Assembly (NCBI RefSeq): GCF_022682305.1
Contig: NZ_CP093528.1
Coordinates: forward strand, 1,873,501-1,937,500
Length of the DNA: 64,000 nucleotides
Direction: 5' to 3'
DNA from: Shinella zoogloeoides
Lineage (GTDB): Bacteria > Pseudomonadota > Alphaproteobacteria > Rhizobiales > Rhizobiaceae
How positions within the stretch are numbered: the first letter of the stretch is position 1; every line of letters begins with the position of its first letter. The notes below the pieces were generated by a model, which saw only the letters and a program-made list of their open reading frames with translations, was not told the origin of the DNA and ran no database searches. Made by a program: the position numbers and the translations under genes. Shown here in pieces: positions 16,583-25,904 of the stretch.

Positions 16583-17653
16583 ATGAAGACTGCTCTCAGC
16601 GCCAGCCTCATCGCAGCCGCCGTGCTCGCCGCCTCGCCCGTGGCCGCCGCCGGCCTCACCTTCGCCGTCGTCGCGCCGAAGGATGGGCCGCTCGCGATCC
16701 TCGGCCAGCAGGTGCGCGACGGCGCGCGTTTCGCCGCCGAGGCGAATGGCGATACCGTGGTCGAGATCACGGAGGCCTGCGACGAGACGGACGGCGACGG
16801 CATCGCCAAGGCCATCCTTGCCGCCGATGCCACGGCCGCCGTGGGCTTCCTGTGCACGGAAGGACTTTCGGCCTCCCTGCCGGCGCTTGCCGAGGCGAAC
16901 GTGCCGGCCATTACCCTCTCCGTCCGCTCCGGCATTCTCATGGAAGACGCGCTGAAGAAGGGCTGGCCGCTCTTTCGTCTCGCCCCCGGCCCGAAGGCGG
17001 AGGCCGAAAAGGCGGTCGAGATCATCACACGCGACTGGAAATCCGAGCCATTCGCCCTTATCGACGACGGCACGATCCATGCCCGCGAGCTGGTCGAGAC
17101 GGTACGGCTGAAGCTGGAAGACGTCGGCATGAAGGCCGCCTTCGTCGATACCTACCGGCCGGCGCAGGAACAGCAGCTCACCCTCGTCCGACGTCTTGCG
17201 AAAACCGGCGTCACGCGCGTCTTTATCGGCGGCGACCGCACGGATGCCGCCGTGATCGCCCGCGACGCCAAGGCAGAGAAGGCGGGCTTCACCCTGCTCG
17301 GCGGCGAGGCATTGACGGGCGCGGACCCGCTGGTGCCGATGCCGGAGGGCGTGCAGGCCATCGCACTGCCCGATTACCAGACATTGCCCGAGGGCCAGCC
17401 GATTGCCGCAGCGATGAAGGAAAAGGGCATCATCGCGGAAGGCTACGTGCTGCCGGCCCACGCCGCCGTGACAGCGCTTGTGGCCGCCGCAGCGCAGGGC
17501 GGCGACCTTGCGCAGGCGCTCGCAAGCGGCAGCTTCGCGACGGCGATCGGCCCCCTCGCCTTTGGCGCGGATCGGGAGTTGAAGCAAAATCCCTATCGCC
17601 TGCTCGTCTGGCGCGCCGGCGCTTTCGTACCCGTGGAGATGGAGGGCGACTGA
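16583..17653 (+). CDS. Periplasmic substrate-binding protein, branched-chain amino acid (Leu/Ile/Val) type
   Basis: A 356-residue secreted protein: MKTALSASLIAAAVLAASPV is a signal peptide with likely cleavage after AAA near residue 23. The rest has the type I periplasmic binding fold of the LivJ group, such as FAVVAPKDGPLAILGQQVRDG and VGFLCTEGLSASLPALAEAN. No permease or ATPase gene is near, so it is an orphan. An upstream in-frame ATG would add eight residues but falls before the predicted transcription start. The stop overlaps the start of the peptidase gene (TGATG), showing translational coupling. The ligand is unknown. Confidence 0.85.
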   Translation: MKTALSASLIAAAVLAASPVAAAGLTFAVVAPKDGPLAILGQQVRDGARFAAEANGDTVVEITEACDETDGDGIAKAILAADATAAVGFLCTEGLSASLPALAEANVPAITLSVRSGILMEDALKKGWPLFRLAPGPKAEAEKAVEIITRDWKSEPFALIDDGTIHARELVETVRLKLEDVGMKAAFVDTYRPAQEQQLTLVRRLAKTGVTRVFIGGDRTDAAVIARDAKAEKAGFTLLGGEALTGADPLVPMPEGVQAIALPDYQTLPEGQPIAAAMKEKGIIAEGYVLPAHAAVTALVAAAAQGGDLAQALASGSFATAIGPLAFGADRELKQNPYRLLVWRAGAFVPVEMEGD

Positions 17654-18654
17654 TGGCGACCGGCCCAAAAAACCGCATCACCGACGTCGCCGGTCTCAGA
17701 GTCGGCAATGCTACCGACCACAAGCTGCGCTCGGGCGTCACGGTCGTTCTCTGCGACGAGCCGGCGACGGCTGCCGTGCAGGTGCTCGGCGGCGCGCCGG
17801 GCACACGGGAAACGGATCTGCTGGAGCCGCACAACACCGTGCAGACGGTGGATGCGCTGGTGCTGTCCGGCGGCTCGGCCTTCGGGCTGGATGCCGCCTC
17901 GGGCGTGCAGGCGGGCCTGCGCGAGATGGGGCGCGGCTTCGCCGTTGGCCCTCATCTAGTGCCCATCGTACCCGCCGCCATCCTCTTCGACCTCATGAAC
18001 GGCGGCGACAAGGATTGGGGCCGCTATCCGCCCTATCGTGAGCTCGGTTATGCGGCGTTGGCCGATGCGGCGGCGGATTTCGAGACCGGCAGCGTGGGCG
18101 CCGGCACCGGCGCGCTGACGGCAACCTTCAAGGGCGGCCTCGGCTCCGCCTCCAGCGTGCTCGATAACGGCTTCACGGTGGGCGCACTGGTGGCGGTCAA
18201 CGCGCTCGGCTCGGCCACCATCGGCGATACGCGCCATTTCTGGGCCGCCCCGTTCGAAGAGACGGACGAATTCGGCGGCCTTGGCCTGCCCGCTCCCTTC
18301 CCGGAGGATGCACGCACCCCGCGCACGAAAATGTCGCGCCGACCGGCCGGTGTGGAAAACACCACCATCGCCGTGATCGCCACGGATGCAGTATTGACGA
18401 AGGCCGAGGCCAAGCGCCTCGCCATCGCCGCCCATGACGGCTTTGCCCGCGCCCTCTGGCCCGCGCATACGCCGCTCGACGGCGACCTCGTCTTCGCGCT
18501 GGCGACCGGCAGGAGCGGCCGCGCGCCGGAACCGGAAGATTTCATCGACCTCTGCGCCTTGGCCGCATCGACCATGGCGCGCGCCATCGCCCGGGGCGTG
18601 CACGACGCAACGCCGATGCCCGGCGACGTCATGCCGAGCTGGGCGACGCGGTAA
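17653..18654 (+). CDS. P1 family peptidase (DmpA/aminopeptidase, MEROPS S58)
   Basis: A 333-residue N-terminal-nucleophile hydrolase related to the L-aminopeptidase/D-esterase DmpA and beta-peptidyl aminopeptidases. Family blocks are ITDVAGLRVGNATD at the start, VLSGGSAFGLDAASGV at 70-85, VGAGTGALTATFKGGLGSAS near 148-167, and NTTIAVIATDA at 236-246. By family analogy the precursor should cut itself between N236 and T237, making T237 the nucleophile. No signal peptide is visible, so it is probably cytoplasmic although its coupled partner is periplasmic. It may process beta-amino, D- or N-modified peptides. Confidence 0.9.
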   Translation: MATGPKNRITDVAGLRVGNATDHKLRSGVTVVLCDEPATAAVQVLGGAPGTRETDLLEPHNTVQTVDALVLSGGSAFGLDAASGVQAGLREMGRGFAVGPHLVPIVPAAILFDLMNGGDKDWGRYPPYRELGYAALADAAADFETGSVGAGTGALTATFKGGLGSASSVLDNGFTVGALVAVNALGSATIGDTRHFWAAPFEETDEFGGLGLPAPFPEDARTPRTKMSRRPAGVENTTIAVIATDAVLTKAEAKRLAIAAHDGFARALWPAHTPLDGDLVFALATGRSGRAPEPEDFIDLCALAASTMARAIARGVHDATPMPGDVMPSWATR

Positions 18655-18720
18655 TTCGCCCGTTGTTCGCCCCTTCCGGGAATGGTATGGCCACCCCAGA
18701 TTTCTTGCACGGAGCCTGAC

Positions 18721-19398
18721 ATGACCCTTCCCATCCGGATCGCGCCCTCCATTCTCGCCTCGGATTATTCCAAGCTGGGCCAGGAAGTGCGCGACGTCGT
18801 CGCGGCCGGGGCGGACTGGATTCACCTCGACATCATGGACGGCCATTTCGTGCCGAACATCTCCTACGGTCCCGATGTCATCAAGGCGATCCGCCCGCAT
18901 ACCGACGCCTTCTTCGACTGCCACCTGATGATCACGCCGGCCGATCCCTATCTCGAAGCCTTCGCCAAGGCGGGCTGCGACGGCATCACGGTGCATGCCG
19001 AGGCCGGCCCGCATCTCGACCGCTCGCTGCAGGCGATCCGCGCACTCGGCAAGCGCGCCGGCGTCGCGATCAACCCGGCGACGCCGGAAAGCGTGCTCGA
19101 CTATCTCCTCGACAAGATCGACCTCGTCCTCGTCATGACCGTGAATCCCGGCTTCGGCGGCCAGAAGTTCATCACCGCGATGGAAGAGAAGATCCGCCGC
19201 GTGCGCGCAATGATCGGCGACCGGCCGATCGAACTGGAGGTCGACGGCGGCATCGCCATCGACACGATCGCGCTTCCGGCCGCAGCCGGCGCGAACGCCT
19301 TCGTCGCGGGCTCCGCCATCTTCGGCGGCGGTCATGTTGACGCCTATCGCAAAACCATCGACACTCTGCGCAGCAAGGCGGAGGAAGCGCGCGCGTGA
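18721..19398 (+). CDS. rpe: Ribulose-phosphate 3-epimerase
   Basis: Interconverts ribulose 5-phosphate and xylulose 5-phosphate in the pentose phosphate pathway. The 225-residue TIM barrel has [44 protein letters not shown] and EVDGGI, carrying the metal ligands and the phosphate site. The start ATG follows GGAG by about seven bases; an upstream in-frame ATG has no such support. The stop codon overlaps the GTG start of the next gene. Confidence 0.97.
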   Translation: MTLPIRIAPSILASDYSKLGQEVRDVVAAGADWIHLDIMDGHFVPNISYGPDVIKAIRPHTDAFFDCHLMITPADPYLEAFAKAGCDGITVHAEAGPHLDRSLQAIRALGKRAGVAINPATPESVLDYLLDKIDLVLVMTVNPGFGGQKFITAMEEKIRRVRAMIGDRPIELEVDGGIAIDTIALPAAAGANAFVAGSAIFGGGHVDAYRKTIDTLRSKAEEARA

Positions 19399-20129
19399 CG
19401 ATTTTCCGGAAGACGGCTGTCGCCCTCCTCGCATCGCTGGCTGCAACCGCGAACGCATGGGCGGGCGACTTCTCGACGTTCCAGTCGCTCGGCTTTTCAC
19501 CGGACGGCAAGGTCTACGCCTTCGAGGAATTCGGCGTCCAGGACGGTTCCGGCTTCCCCTATTCCAACGTCTATTTCATCGACACGGAAAAGGACGCCTA
19601 TCTTCCCGGCACGCCGATCCGCGTGCGCATCGACGACGAAGCGGCCGGCATCGTCAAGGCGCGCGCGGAAAGCCGCGACAAGGCGAAGGTTCTCAGCGAC
19701 AAATACAACGTGCTGGCAAATCCCGGCGTACTCGCCGCCTTCAACCCGATGGGCGAAGGCGGGGTCGACCCCAAGCGCATCGAATATCTCCAGCACGCCG
19801 TCGAGCCGGCGATTGGCGGCGCCTATGCACTCGCTCTGGAAGACATCGCCGTCGACATGACGGACCGCTGCCGCGATATCGCGCCCGATGGCATCAAGGG
19901 CTTTCGCCTCAAGCTCGTGAAGAAGGATGGCGCGCCAGCCGATACGCTGGTGCACGAGGACAAGCGCGCGCCCGATAGCCGCAACTGCCCCTTCTCCTAC
20001 CAGATATCCGGCGCGGTCGCCTTCAACGCGTTCAATGTGGCGCCGGTCCATGTCGCGCTCGTCCTCGTGCGCAGCTTCGGCTTCGAGGGCGCGGATGGAC
20101 GCTGGATCGCGGTGCCGTTCCGGCCGTAA
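19395..20129 (+). CDS. DUF2259 secreted protein
   Basis: A 244-residue protein with a signal peptide ([20 protein letters not shown], cut near AWA at 21-23) followed by [20 protein letters not shown], typical of DUF2259 predicted secreted proteins. The name reflects family membership only; the function is unknown. The N-terminal SPDGKYxAF pattern is reminiscent of a beta-propeller repeat start. The GTG start lies in the rpe stop region (GTGA overlap), so the two are translationally coupled even though one is cytosolic and the other exported. Confidence 0.82.
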   Translation: MTIFRKTAVALLASLAATANAWAGDFSTFQSLGFSPDGKVYAFEEFGVQDGSGFPYSNVYFIDTEKDAYLPGTPIRVRIDDEAAGIVKARAESRDKAKVLSDKYNVLANPGVLAAFNPMGEGGVDPKRIEYLQHAVEPAIGGAYALALEDIAVDMTDRCRDIAPDGIKGFRLKLVKKDGAPADTLVHEDKRAPDSRNCPFSYQISGAVAFNAFNVAPVHVALVLVRSFGFEGADGRWIAVPFRP

Positions 20130-20219
20130 GTGTGGCTTGCCAAGTCTCTGCGTTGAGCTTGCCGCCCATCTTTGCTAAAGCGGCGGCAATTCCCACCTCG
20201 AAGAGAAAGCCTGGAACCG

Positions 20220-21527
20220 ATGATCCCTCGTTATTCCCGACCGGACATGGTCGCCATCTGGTCGCCCGAAACGAAGTTCCGCATCTGGTTCGAGATCGAA
20301 GCCTATGCCTGCGACGCGCTGGCCGACCTCGGCGTGATCCCGAAATCCGCAGCCGAAACGATCTGGGAAAAGGGCGGCAAGGCCGAGTTCGACGTCGCCC
20401 GCATCGACGAGATCGAGGCAGTAACCAAGCATGACGTCATCGCCTTCCTGACGCATCTGGCCGAATTCGTCGGCCCGGACAGCCGCTTCGTGCATCAGGG
20501 CATGACCTCCTCGGACGTGCTCGACACCACCTTCAACATCCAGCTCGTGCGCGCCGCCGATATCCTCCTTGCCGGCATGGACCGCGTGCTCGCCGCCCTC
20601 AAGGCCCGCGCCTTCGAGCACAAGGACACGATCCGCATCGGCCGCAGCCACGGTATCCACGCCGAGCCGACGACGATGGGCCTGACGCTCGCCCGCTTCT
20701 ATGCCGAGATGGACCGCAACCGCGCCCGCCTCGTCGCCGCCCGCGCGGAAATCGCCACCGGCGCGATCTCCGGCGCCGTCGGCACCTTCGCCAATATCGA
20801 TCCGCGCGTGGAAGAACATGTCTGCGCCAAGCTCGGCCTCGTGCCCGAGCCGGTCTCCACGCAGGTCATCCCGCGCGACCGCCACGCCATGTTCTTCGCC
20901 ACCCTCGGCGTCATCGCCTCGTCCATCGAGAACGTCGCCATCGAGATCCGCCACATGCAGCGCACGGAAGTGCTGGAAGCCGAAGAATTCTTCTCGCCGG
21001 GCCAGAAGGGTTCCTCCGCCATGCCGCACAAGCGCAACCCGGTTCTGACGGAAAATCTGACGGGCCTTGCCCGCCTCGTGCGCATGGCCGTCACACCCGC
21101 CATGGAAAACGTGGCACTCTGGCATGAACGCGATATCTCGCATTCGAGCGTCGAGCGCGGCATCGGCCCGGATACGACGATCACCCTCGACTTCGCGCTG
21201 AACCGCCTTGCCGGCGTCATCGAGAAGCTGGTGATCTACCCGGACAACATGCTGAAAAATCTCAACAAGTTCCGCGGCCTTGTTCACTCGCAGCGCGTGC
21301 TGCTTGCCCTTACGCAAGCCGGCGTTTCCCGCGAGGATGCCTACCGCCTCGTGCAGCGCAACGCCATGAAGGTCTGGGAACAGGGCAAGGACTTCCTCGA
21401 GGAGCTTCTGGCGGACGGCGAAGTGCGCGCCGCCCTCTCGGAAGAGGCCATCCGCGAGAAATTCGACCTCGGCTACCACACCAAGCACGTCGACACGATC
21501 TTCCGCCGCGTCTTCGGCACCGTTTGA
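20220..21527 (+). CDS. purB: Adenylosuccinate lyase
   Basis: Performs two fumarate-releasing steps in purine synthesis: SAICAR to AICAR, and adenylosuccinate to AMP. The 435-residue protein has the fumarase/lyase superfamily signature GSSAMPHKRNP near 265-275, HQGMTSSDVLDT with the TS pair near 95, and RSHGIHAEPTTMG with the catalytic His region near 143. The ATG start begins the conserved MIPRYSRPDMVAIW. Other pur genes follow about 5 kb downstream. A symmetrical hairpin follows the stop. Confidence 0.97.
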   Translation: MIPRYSRPDMVAIWSPETKFRIWFEIEAYACDALADLGVIPKSAAETIWEKGGKAEFDVARIDEIEAVTKHDVIAFLTHLAEFVGPDSRFVHQGMTSSDVLDTTFNIQLVRAADILLAGMDRVLAALKARAFEHKDTIRIGRSHGIHAEPTTMGLTLARFYAEMDRNRARLVAARAEIATGAISGAVGTFANIDPRVEEHVCAKLGLVPEPVSTQVIPRDRHAMFFATLGVIASSIENVAIEIRHMQRTEVLEAEEFFSPGQKGSSAMPHKRNPVLTENLTGLARLVRMAVTPAMENVALWHERDISHSSVERGIGPDTTITLDFALNRLAGVIEKLVIYPDNMLKNLNKFRGLVHSQRVLLALTQAGVSREDAYRLVQRNAMKVWEQGKDFLEELLADGEVRAALSEEAIREKFDLGYHTKHVDTIFRRVFGTV

Positions 21528-21542
21528 CACGCCCCTAAAACG

Positions 21543-21567
21543 GCGATGGCGCCAATGGCGCCATCGC
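21543..21567. terminator. Bidirectional hairpin between purB and the DUF2189 gene
   Basis: Perfect 11-bp stem GCGATGGCGCC / GGCGCCATCGC with loop AAT. The minus-strand side is followed by CGTTTTAG, so termination is more convincing for the DUF2189 gene than for purB. Confidence 0.6.
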
Positions 21568-21629
21568 TCCCCTCTGACGGGTGGTTCTGCACTTTCCTCC
21601 TGGCGCAGCATCCCGCCCGCGGACTTGTC

Positions 21630-22433
21630 CTACCGCCTCTCGTCCACGACGATCTTGCGGTAGAGATGCCAGGTGGCATGGCCGAGGATCGGCATGATCA
21701 CGGCAAGGCCGACGAAGATCGGGATCGTGCCGACGATCAGCAGCGCCGAGACAATCAGGCCCCAGCACGCAATCGGAACAGGGTTCACCAGCGTCGCACG
21801 CAGCGACGTCTCGATGGCGGCGACCGCACCCACGTCACGGTCGAGCATCATCGGGAAGGCGATGACGGTCGTCGCAAGCACGACAAGCGCAAAGCAGAAG
21901 CCGATGGCATTGCCCGCCAGCATCAGGAGCAGCCCGTTCTCCGAACTGAAGATGGAGGCGAGGAACAGCGCCAGAGATTGCGGCGGCTCAGCCCCGAAGA
22001 GATTGGTGTAGAGCATCTGCGCGAAGACCAGCCACGCCACAAACAGCACCATCAGCATGGCTCCGACCGCCAGGATCGACGGCAGTGCGGGCGAATGACG
22101 CACATCCAGCGCATGACGCCAGGACGTATCCATGCCCAACTCGCGCCGCCGGCTGATCTCGTAGAGGCCGATGGCGAAGAAAGGGCCAAGCAGCGCGAAG
22201 CCCGCCACCAGCGGAAAGATCAGCGGCAGCATGTTGGCCCCGGAACTCCAGGTGACGAGCACGATCCCACAGATCGGATAGATAAGACCCAGGAACACGT
22301 AGTGGGACGGTTTCGCACGAAAATCGTCGAATCCGCGCCCAAGCGCATCCCAAACGTCGGAAAGGCCGATCCGTCGGATCGCCGGACGCGCGAGCATTTC
22401 ACCCGGGCCGGCCATGACATGGAAGCTTGCCAT
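21630..22433 (-). CDS. DUF2189 integral membrane protein
   Basis: A 267-residue protein with about six transmembrane segments, for example YVFLGLIYPICGIVLVTW, LIFPLVAGFALLGPFFAIGL, ILAVGAMLMVLFVAWLVFA and LIVSALLIVGTIPIFVGLAV. The soluble N-terminus PAIRRIGLSDVWDALGRGFDDF is characteristic of DUF2189. Function unknown; proteins of this family are widespread in alphaproteobacteria and sometimes lie near cytochrome oxidase genes. The start follows GGAGGAG by a few bases; an upstream in-frame ATG lacks such a site. Confidence 0.87.
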   Translation of the reverse strand: MASFHVMAGPGEMLARPAIRRIGLSDVWDALGRGFDDFRAKPSHYVFLGLIYPICGIVLVTWSSGANMLPLIFPLVAGFALLGPFFAIGLYEISRRRELGMDTSWRHALDVRHSPALPSILAVGAMLMVLFVAWLVFAQMLYTNLFGAEPPQSLALFLASIFSSENGLLLMLAGNAIGFCFALVVLATTVIAFPMMLDRDVGAVAAIETSLRATLVNPVPIACWGLIVSALLIVGTIPIFVGLAVIMPILGHATWHLYRKIVVDERR

Positions 22434-22604
22434 GATAACTCCTCCTTGCCGGTTTGAAACCGTCACGGCCTGCGTGCGTGGAGGGCAATCGTCCGCCACC
22501 GCGACAGGGCGCGATTGGCATTGAAGACGGCGAATCATACACCCGAAGCGCCGATTTGTCCCGCCCCCTTGACTTCAGCACTTCGTGAACGCACATGCGG
22601 CCGC

Positions 22605-23165
22605 ATGAAAGTCTCGGAAGCAGAAATCCTCATCGTCCCCGGCTACACCAATTCCGGCCCCGACCACTGGCAGACCCGCTGGCAGTCGAAGCTGTCGACC
22701 GCGCGCCGCGTCGAGCAGGCGGAATGGACGAAACCCGTGCGCGACGACTGGGTGCAGCGCGTGGCCGAGGAGGTCGCCGCCGCGACGAAACCCGTCGTGC
22801 TGGTTGCCCATTCGCTGGGCGTCGCGGCCGCCGTCCATGCCGTGCCGCAACTCGGCGGCAAGGTCGCGGGCGCCTTCCTCGTCGCCCCTCCCGACGTCGC
22901 CAACCCGGATATCCGCCCGAAGCATCTCATGACCTTCGGCCCATATCCCCGCGACCCGCTGCCCTTCCCCTCCTTGGTCGTCGCCAGCCGAAACGATCCG
23001 TTCGGCGGCTACGAGCATGCCGATGACATCGCCGCCGCATGGGGTTCGTTGCTGCTGGACGCCGGCGAATCCGGGCACATCAATGCCGAATCCGGCCACG
23101 GCCCCTGGCCGGAGGGCACCATGGTCTTCGCCCAGTTCCTCAGCCGCCTGAAAGCGCCGGCATGA
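22605..23165 (+). CDS. RBBP9/YdeN-type alpha/beta hydrolase
   Basis: A 186-residue small serine hydrolase of the RBBP9/YdeN family. It begins LIVPGYTNSGPDHWQTRW, as is typical, and has the nucleophile Ser 70 in AHSLG, the acid Asp 131 in SRNDPF, and His 158 in ESGHINAESGHGPWPEG. The triad is complete, so it should be an active esterase or peptidase-like enzyme; the substrate is unknown. The chosen ATG is the one directly before the conserved core; 30 codons of open frame upstream lack family similarity. Confidence 0.88.
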   Translation: MKVSEAEILIVPGYTNSGPDHWQTRWQSKLSTARRVEQAEWTKPVRDDWVQRVAEEVAAATKPVVLVAHSLGVAAAVHAVPQLGGKVAGAFLVAPPDVANPDIRPKHLMTFGPYPRDPLPFPSLVVASRNDPFGGYEHADDIAAAWGSLLLDAGESGHINAESGHGPWPEGTMVFAQFLSRLKAPA

Positions 23166-23250
23166 CCGGAACGCCGGTTCGCCATTAAGAGGAATTTCAT
23201 AGAAATCCTGCACGTTAAGCCTGTTGAGTTCATTGCAGGCGCCGCATTTC

Positions 23251-25845
23251 ATGGCCAAACCGTTCGGTTCGACCTCCATTGCCGTGCGAGAAACGGGACA
23301 GGAACCGTTTTATCGCCAGCTTTTCGCACGCTCCGGTTTCGGTTATGCCGCACTCGACGCCGTCGGACATGTCGTGGATGCCAATGCCACGCTCCTCACG
23401 TCGTTCGGCGTTGGCTCCATCCTGCAGCTTCCGGCCTTCGAGGCCTGCGTCTCTCCACTCGATCGTTCCGTTCTCGCCTTCGCCATGCGCACGCGCATGG
23501 CCGAACAGGCCCCTTGGGAAATCCGGCTGAAGCGGCCGGATGGCAATGAATTCTGGGTGCTCGCCTCCTTCATCGTCCCGCCGCCGCTGCCGGGCGGCGA
23601 CGAGACGGCGCCCGCGCTGATCGTGCAGACGGTCGACATAGACGAGCGCAAGCGCAACGCGCTTGAACTGGCCGAGCGGGAAAGCCGCTGGAACCACGCG
23701 CTGGAATCCGCCGGCCAGGGCGTATGGGACCACGATTTTTCCCGCGGCGACCTCTTCTATTCCCGCCAGTGGCGCACCATCCGCGGCCTGCAGCCGGACG
23801 ATCCCATCGAGGCCACGCTCGAAACGTGGATCCAGACCGTGCATCCCGACGACCGGGTCCATGTTCTCCGCGAGATCGCCCGACAGGAAAACGGCGAAGC
23901 GCCGTTCAACGTCTTCAGCTATCGCGAGCGGCATCGCGACGGGCATTGGGTGTGGATCGAGAGCCGCGGCGCGATCGTCGAATACACCGCCGACGGCAAG
24001 CCGAGCCGCATCGCCGGCACCGACACCGACATTACCGAGCGCAAGGAAGCCGAGGAACGGCTCGCGCAGATGTCCCGCCGACTGGAACTGGCGCTCGACA
24101 TTTCCCGCATCGGCGTCTTCGACATCAACCTGCGCACCAACGAAGTGCGCTGGGACGACCGGATGACCGAGATATACGGCCTTACCGGCGCGCCGGACGG
24201 CATGACCTGGGAGCAGGCCCTGCACCCGGAGGACCGGCAGAAGGCCTCCGCCAAGGTCAACGAGGGCATCATCGGCAATCACGATTTCGCGAACGCGTTC
24301 CGCATCGTCCGGGGCGACGGCGCAATCCGCCATATCCGCGGGCGCGCCGCGCCCTATGTCGACACCACCGGCGCCCCCCGCCTTATCGGCGCGAACTGGG
24401 ACGTGACGGATGACGTTGAACTGCAGGAGGAACTGAAGCACGCAAAGGATCTCGCCGAGGCACGCAACGCGGAGCTGGAGACAGCAAGGGCGCGCATCGA
24501 ATACACGGCCCTGCACGACCACCTGACGGGCCTGCCCAACCGGCGCTATCTCGACGCCGCCATCGCGGAGGCGGCCGGCAAGGCACGGGAGAGCGGCAGC
24601 CGTCTCGCCGTCCTTCACATCGACCTCGACCGCTTCAAGGAAATCAACGACACGCTCGGCCACCTCGCCGGCGACCAGATGCTCGTACATGCCGCAGACG
24701 TGCTGACCGGACTGAAAGGGCCGGACGAATTCGTCGCCCGCATCGGCGGCGACGAATTCGTCTTCCTCTCCACGGGTTCCGCCGGCCGGAATCTTGCGAC
24801 GCTGGCCGAGGCGATCGTCTCCGCCATGCGCAAGCCGGTCACGTTCAACGGCCATATCTGCCGCTTCGGGGCGAGCGTCGGCATTGCCAGCCAGTCGGGT
24901 GCGGCCATCGACGCCAAGCAACTGCTTGTCAATGCCGACCTCGCCCTCTACCGCGCCAAGAATCGCGGCCGCAGCCGCCACGAATTCTTCACCAGCGACT
25001 TCCAGGCGCAGATCATCGTCAACAAGCAGACGGCGGACGATATCCTCACCAGTATCGAGCAGCACCGCTTCCTGCCCTGGTACCAGCCGCAATTCTGTGC
25101 CCGCACGCTCGATATCATCGGCGTCGAGACGCTGGCCCGCTGGGATCACCCGGCGCGGGGCATCCTGATGCCCGACACGTTCCTGAAGATCGCGGACGAC
25201 CTCGACTGCGTGGCAATGATCGACCGCCTCGTGCTGGAGCAGTCCCTTGCCGACTTCGCCGACTGGCAGCGCCAGGGATTGGGTATCGGCAAGATTTCCG
25301 CCAACATCTCGTCCAGACGCCTGCACGACCCGGAGCTCGCGCACTCCCTGCGCACGCTGGACATCGCCCCGAAATCGCTTTCCTTCGAACTGCTGGAATC
25401 GATCTTCCTCGACGATTGCGACCGCACGGTGCTGGAAAACCTCGCCGAGATGCGCAAGCTCGGCATCGATATCGAGATCGACGACTTCGGCACCGGCCAT
25501 GCCTCCATCGTCAGCCTGATGAAGCTCAGCCCGCGCCGGCTCAAGATCGACCGCCAGCTCGTCAAGCCTGTCAGCCGCTCGCCGGGCCAGCGCAAGCTGG
25601 TCGGCACCATCGTCGAGATCGGCCGCTCGCTGAACATCGAGGTTGTCGCGGAAGGGGTGGAAACGCCGGCGCATGTCGCCATCATGCGCGATCTCGGCTG
25701 CGACATCCTGCAGGGCTACGCCCTTGCCCGTCCCATGCCGGCCGACGCCATCCCGGATTTCGTGCGACGGCAGGAGTGGCGCGCGCATGCCGGCCACGCT
25801 CGCGACCTCCAGAACGAGGTTCGCCGCACCGCCGCCGCCCGCTAG
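23251..25845 (+). CDS. PAS-PAS-GGDEF-EAL cyclic di-GMP protein
   Basis: An 864-residue signalling protein. Three PAS-like regions occupy about 15-410 (PAC ends DIDERKRNA, DTDITERKEAEERL and NWDVTDDVELQEEL). A GGDEF domain follows (LTGLPNRRYL; intact GGDEF in RIGGDEFVFL), with no RxxD inhibitory site before it. The EAL domain begins VETLARW instead of the usual EALLRW, but retains NIS, the acidic pair IDDFGTGH, KIDRQLV and AEGVET, so diesterase activity is plausible. No transmembrane segment is evident. An in-frame TTG 27 bases upstream is possible but has no ribosome site. Confidence 0.92.
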   Translation: MAKPFGSTSIAVRETGQEPFYRQLFARSGFGYAALDAVGHVVDANATLLTSFGVGSILQLPAFEACVSPLDRSVLAFAMRTRMAEQAPWEIRLKRPDGNEFWVLASFIVPPPLPGGDETAPALIVQTVDIDERKRNALELAERESRWNHALESAGQGVWDHDFSRGDLFYSRQWRTIRGLQPDDPIEATLETWIQTVHPDDRVHVLREIARQENGEAPFNVFSYRERHRDGHWVWIESRGAIVEYTADGKPSRIAGTDTDITERKEAEERLAQMSRRLELALDISRIGVFDINLRTNEVRWDDRMTEIYGLTGAPDGMTWEQALHPEDRQKASAKVNEGIIGNHDFANAFRIVRGDGAIRHIRGRAAPYVDTTGAPRLIGANWDVTDDVELQEELKHAKDLAEARNAELETARARIEYTALHDHLTGLPNRRYLDAAIAEAAGKARESGSRLAVLHIDLDRFKEINDTLGHLAGDQMLVHAADVLTGLKGPDEFVARIGGDEFVFLSTGSAGRNLATLAEAIVSAMRKPVTFNGHICRFGASVGIASQSGAAIDAKQLLVNADLALYRAKNRGRSRHEFFTSDFQAQIIVNKQTADDILTSIEQHRFLPWYQPQFCARTLDIIGVETLARWDHPARGILMPDTFLKIADDLDCVAMIDRLVLEQSLADFADWQRQGLGIGKISANISSRRLHDPELAHSLRTLDIAPKSLSFELLESIFLDDCDRTVLENLAEMRKLGIDIEIDDFGTGHASIVSLMKLSPRRLKIDRQLVKPVSRSPGQRKLVGTIVEIGRSLNIEVVAEGVETPAHVAIMRDLGCDILQGYALARPMPADAIPDFVRRQEWRAHAGHARDLQNEVRRTAAAR

Positions 25846-25850
25846 AAACA

Positions 25851-25883
25851 AAAAGGCCGCCCGGGCGTGCCGGGCGGCCTTTT
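25851..25883. terminator. Bidirectional terminator
   Basis: Perfect 14-bp stem AAAAGGCCGCCCGG / CCGGGCGGCCTTTT with a five-base loop. It serves the GGDEF-EAL gene on one side and the convergent ATPase inhibitor gene on the other. Confidence 0.92.
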
Positions 25884-25904
25884 CAAGCAATCATGCCGCG
25901 GCGA

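Noticed and set aside
16489..17652. Upstream open extension of the P1 peptidase frame, giving a 721-residue protein
   Set aside because: The first 388 codons overlap the substrate-binding protein in another frame and are arginine-rich nonsense. The family N-terminus starts at the ATG overlapping the previous stop codon.
20175..21611. A 478-codon minus-strand frame opposite purB
   Set aside because: Shadow frame; purB carries all lyase signatures in the plus frame.
23230..25890. An 886-codon minus-strand frame opposite the GGDEF-EAL gene
   Set aside because: No domain or start signal; shadow of a GC-rich coding gene.
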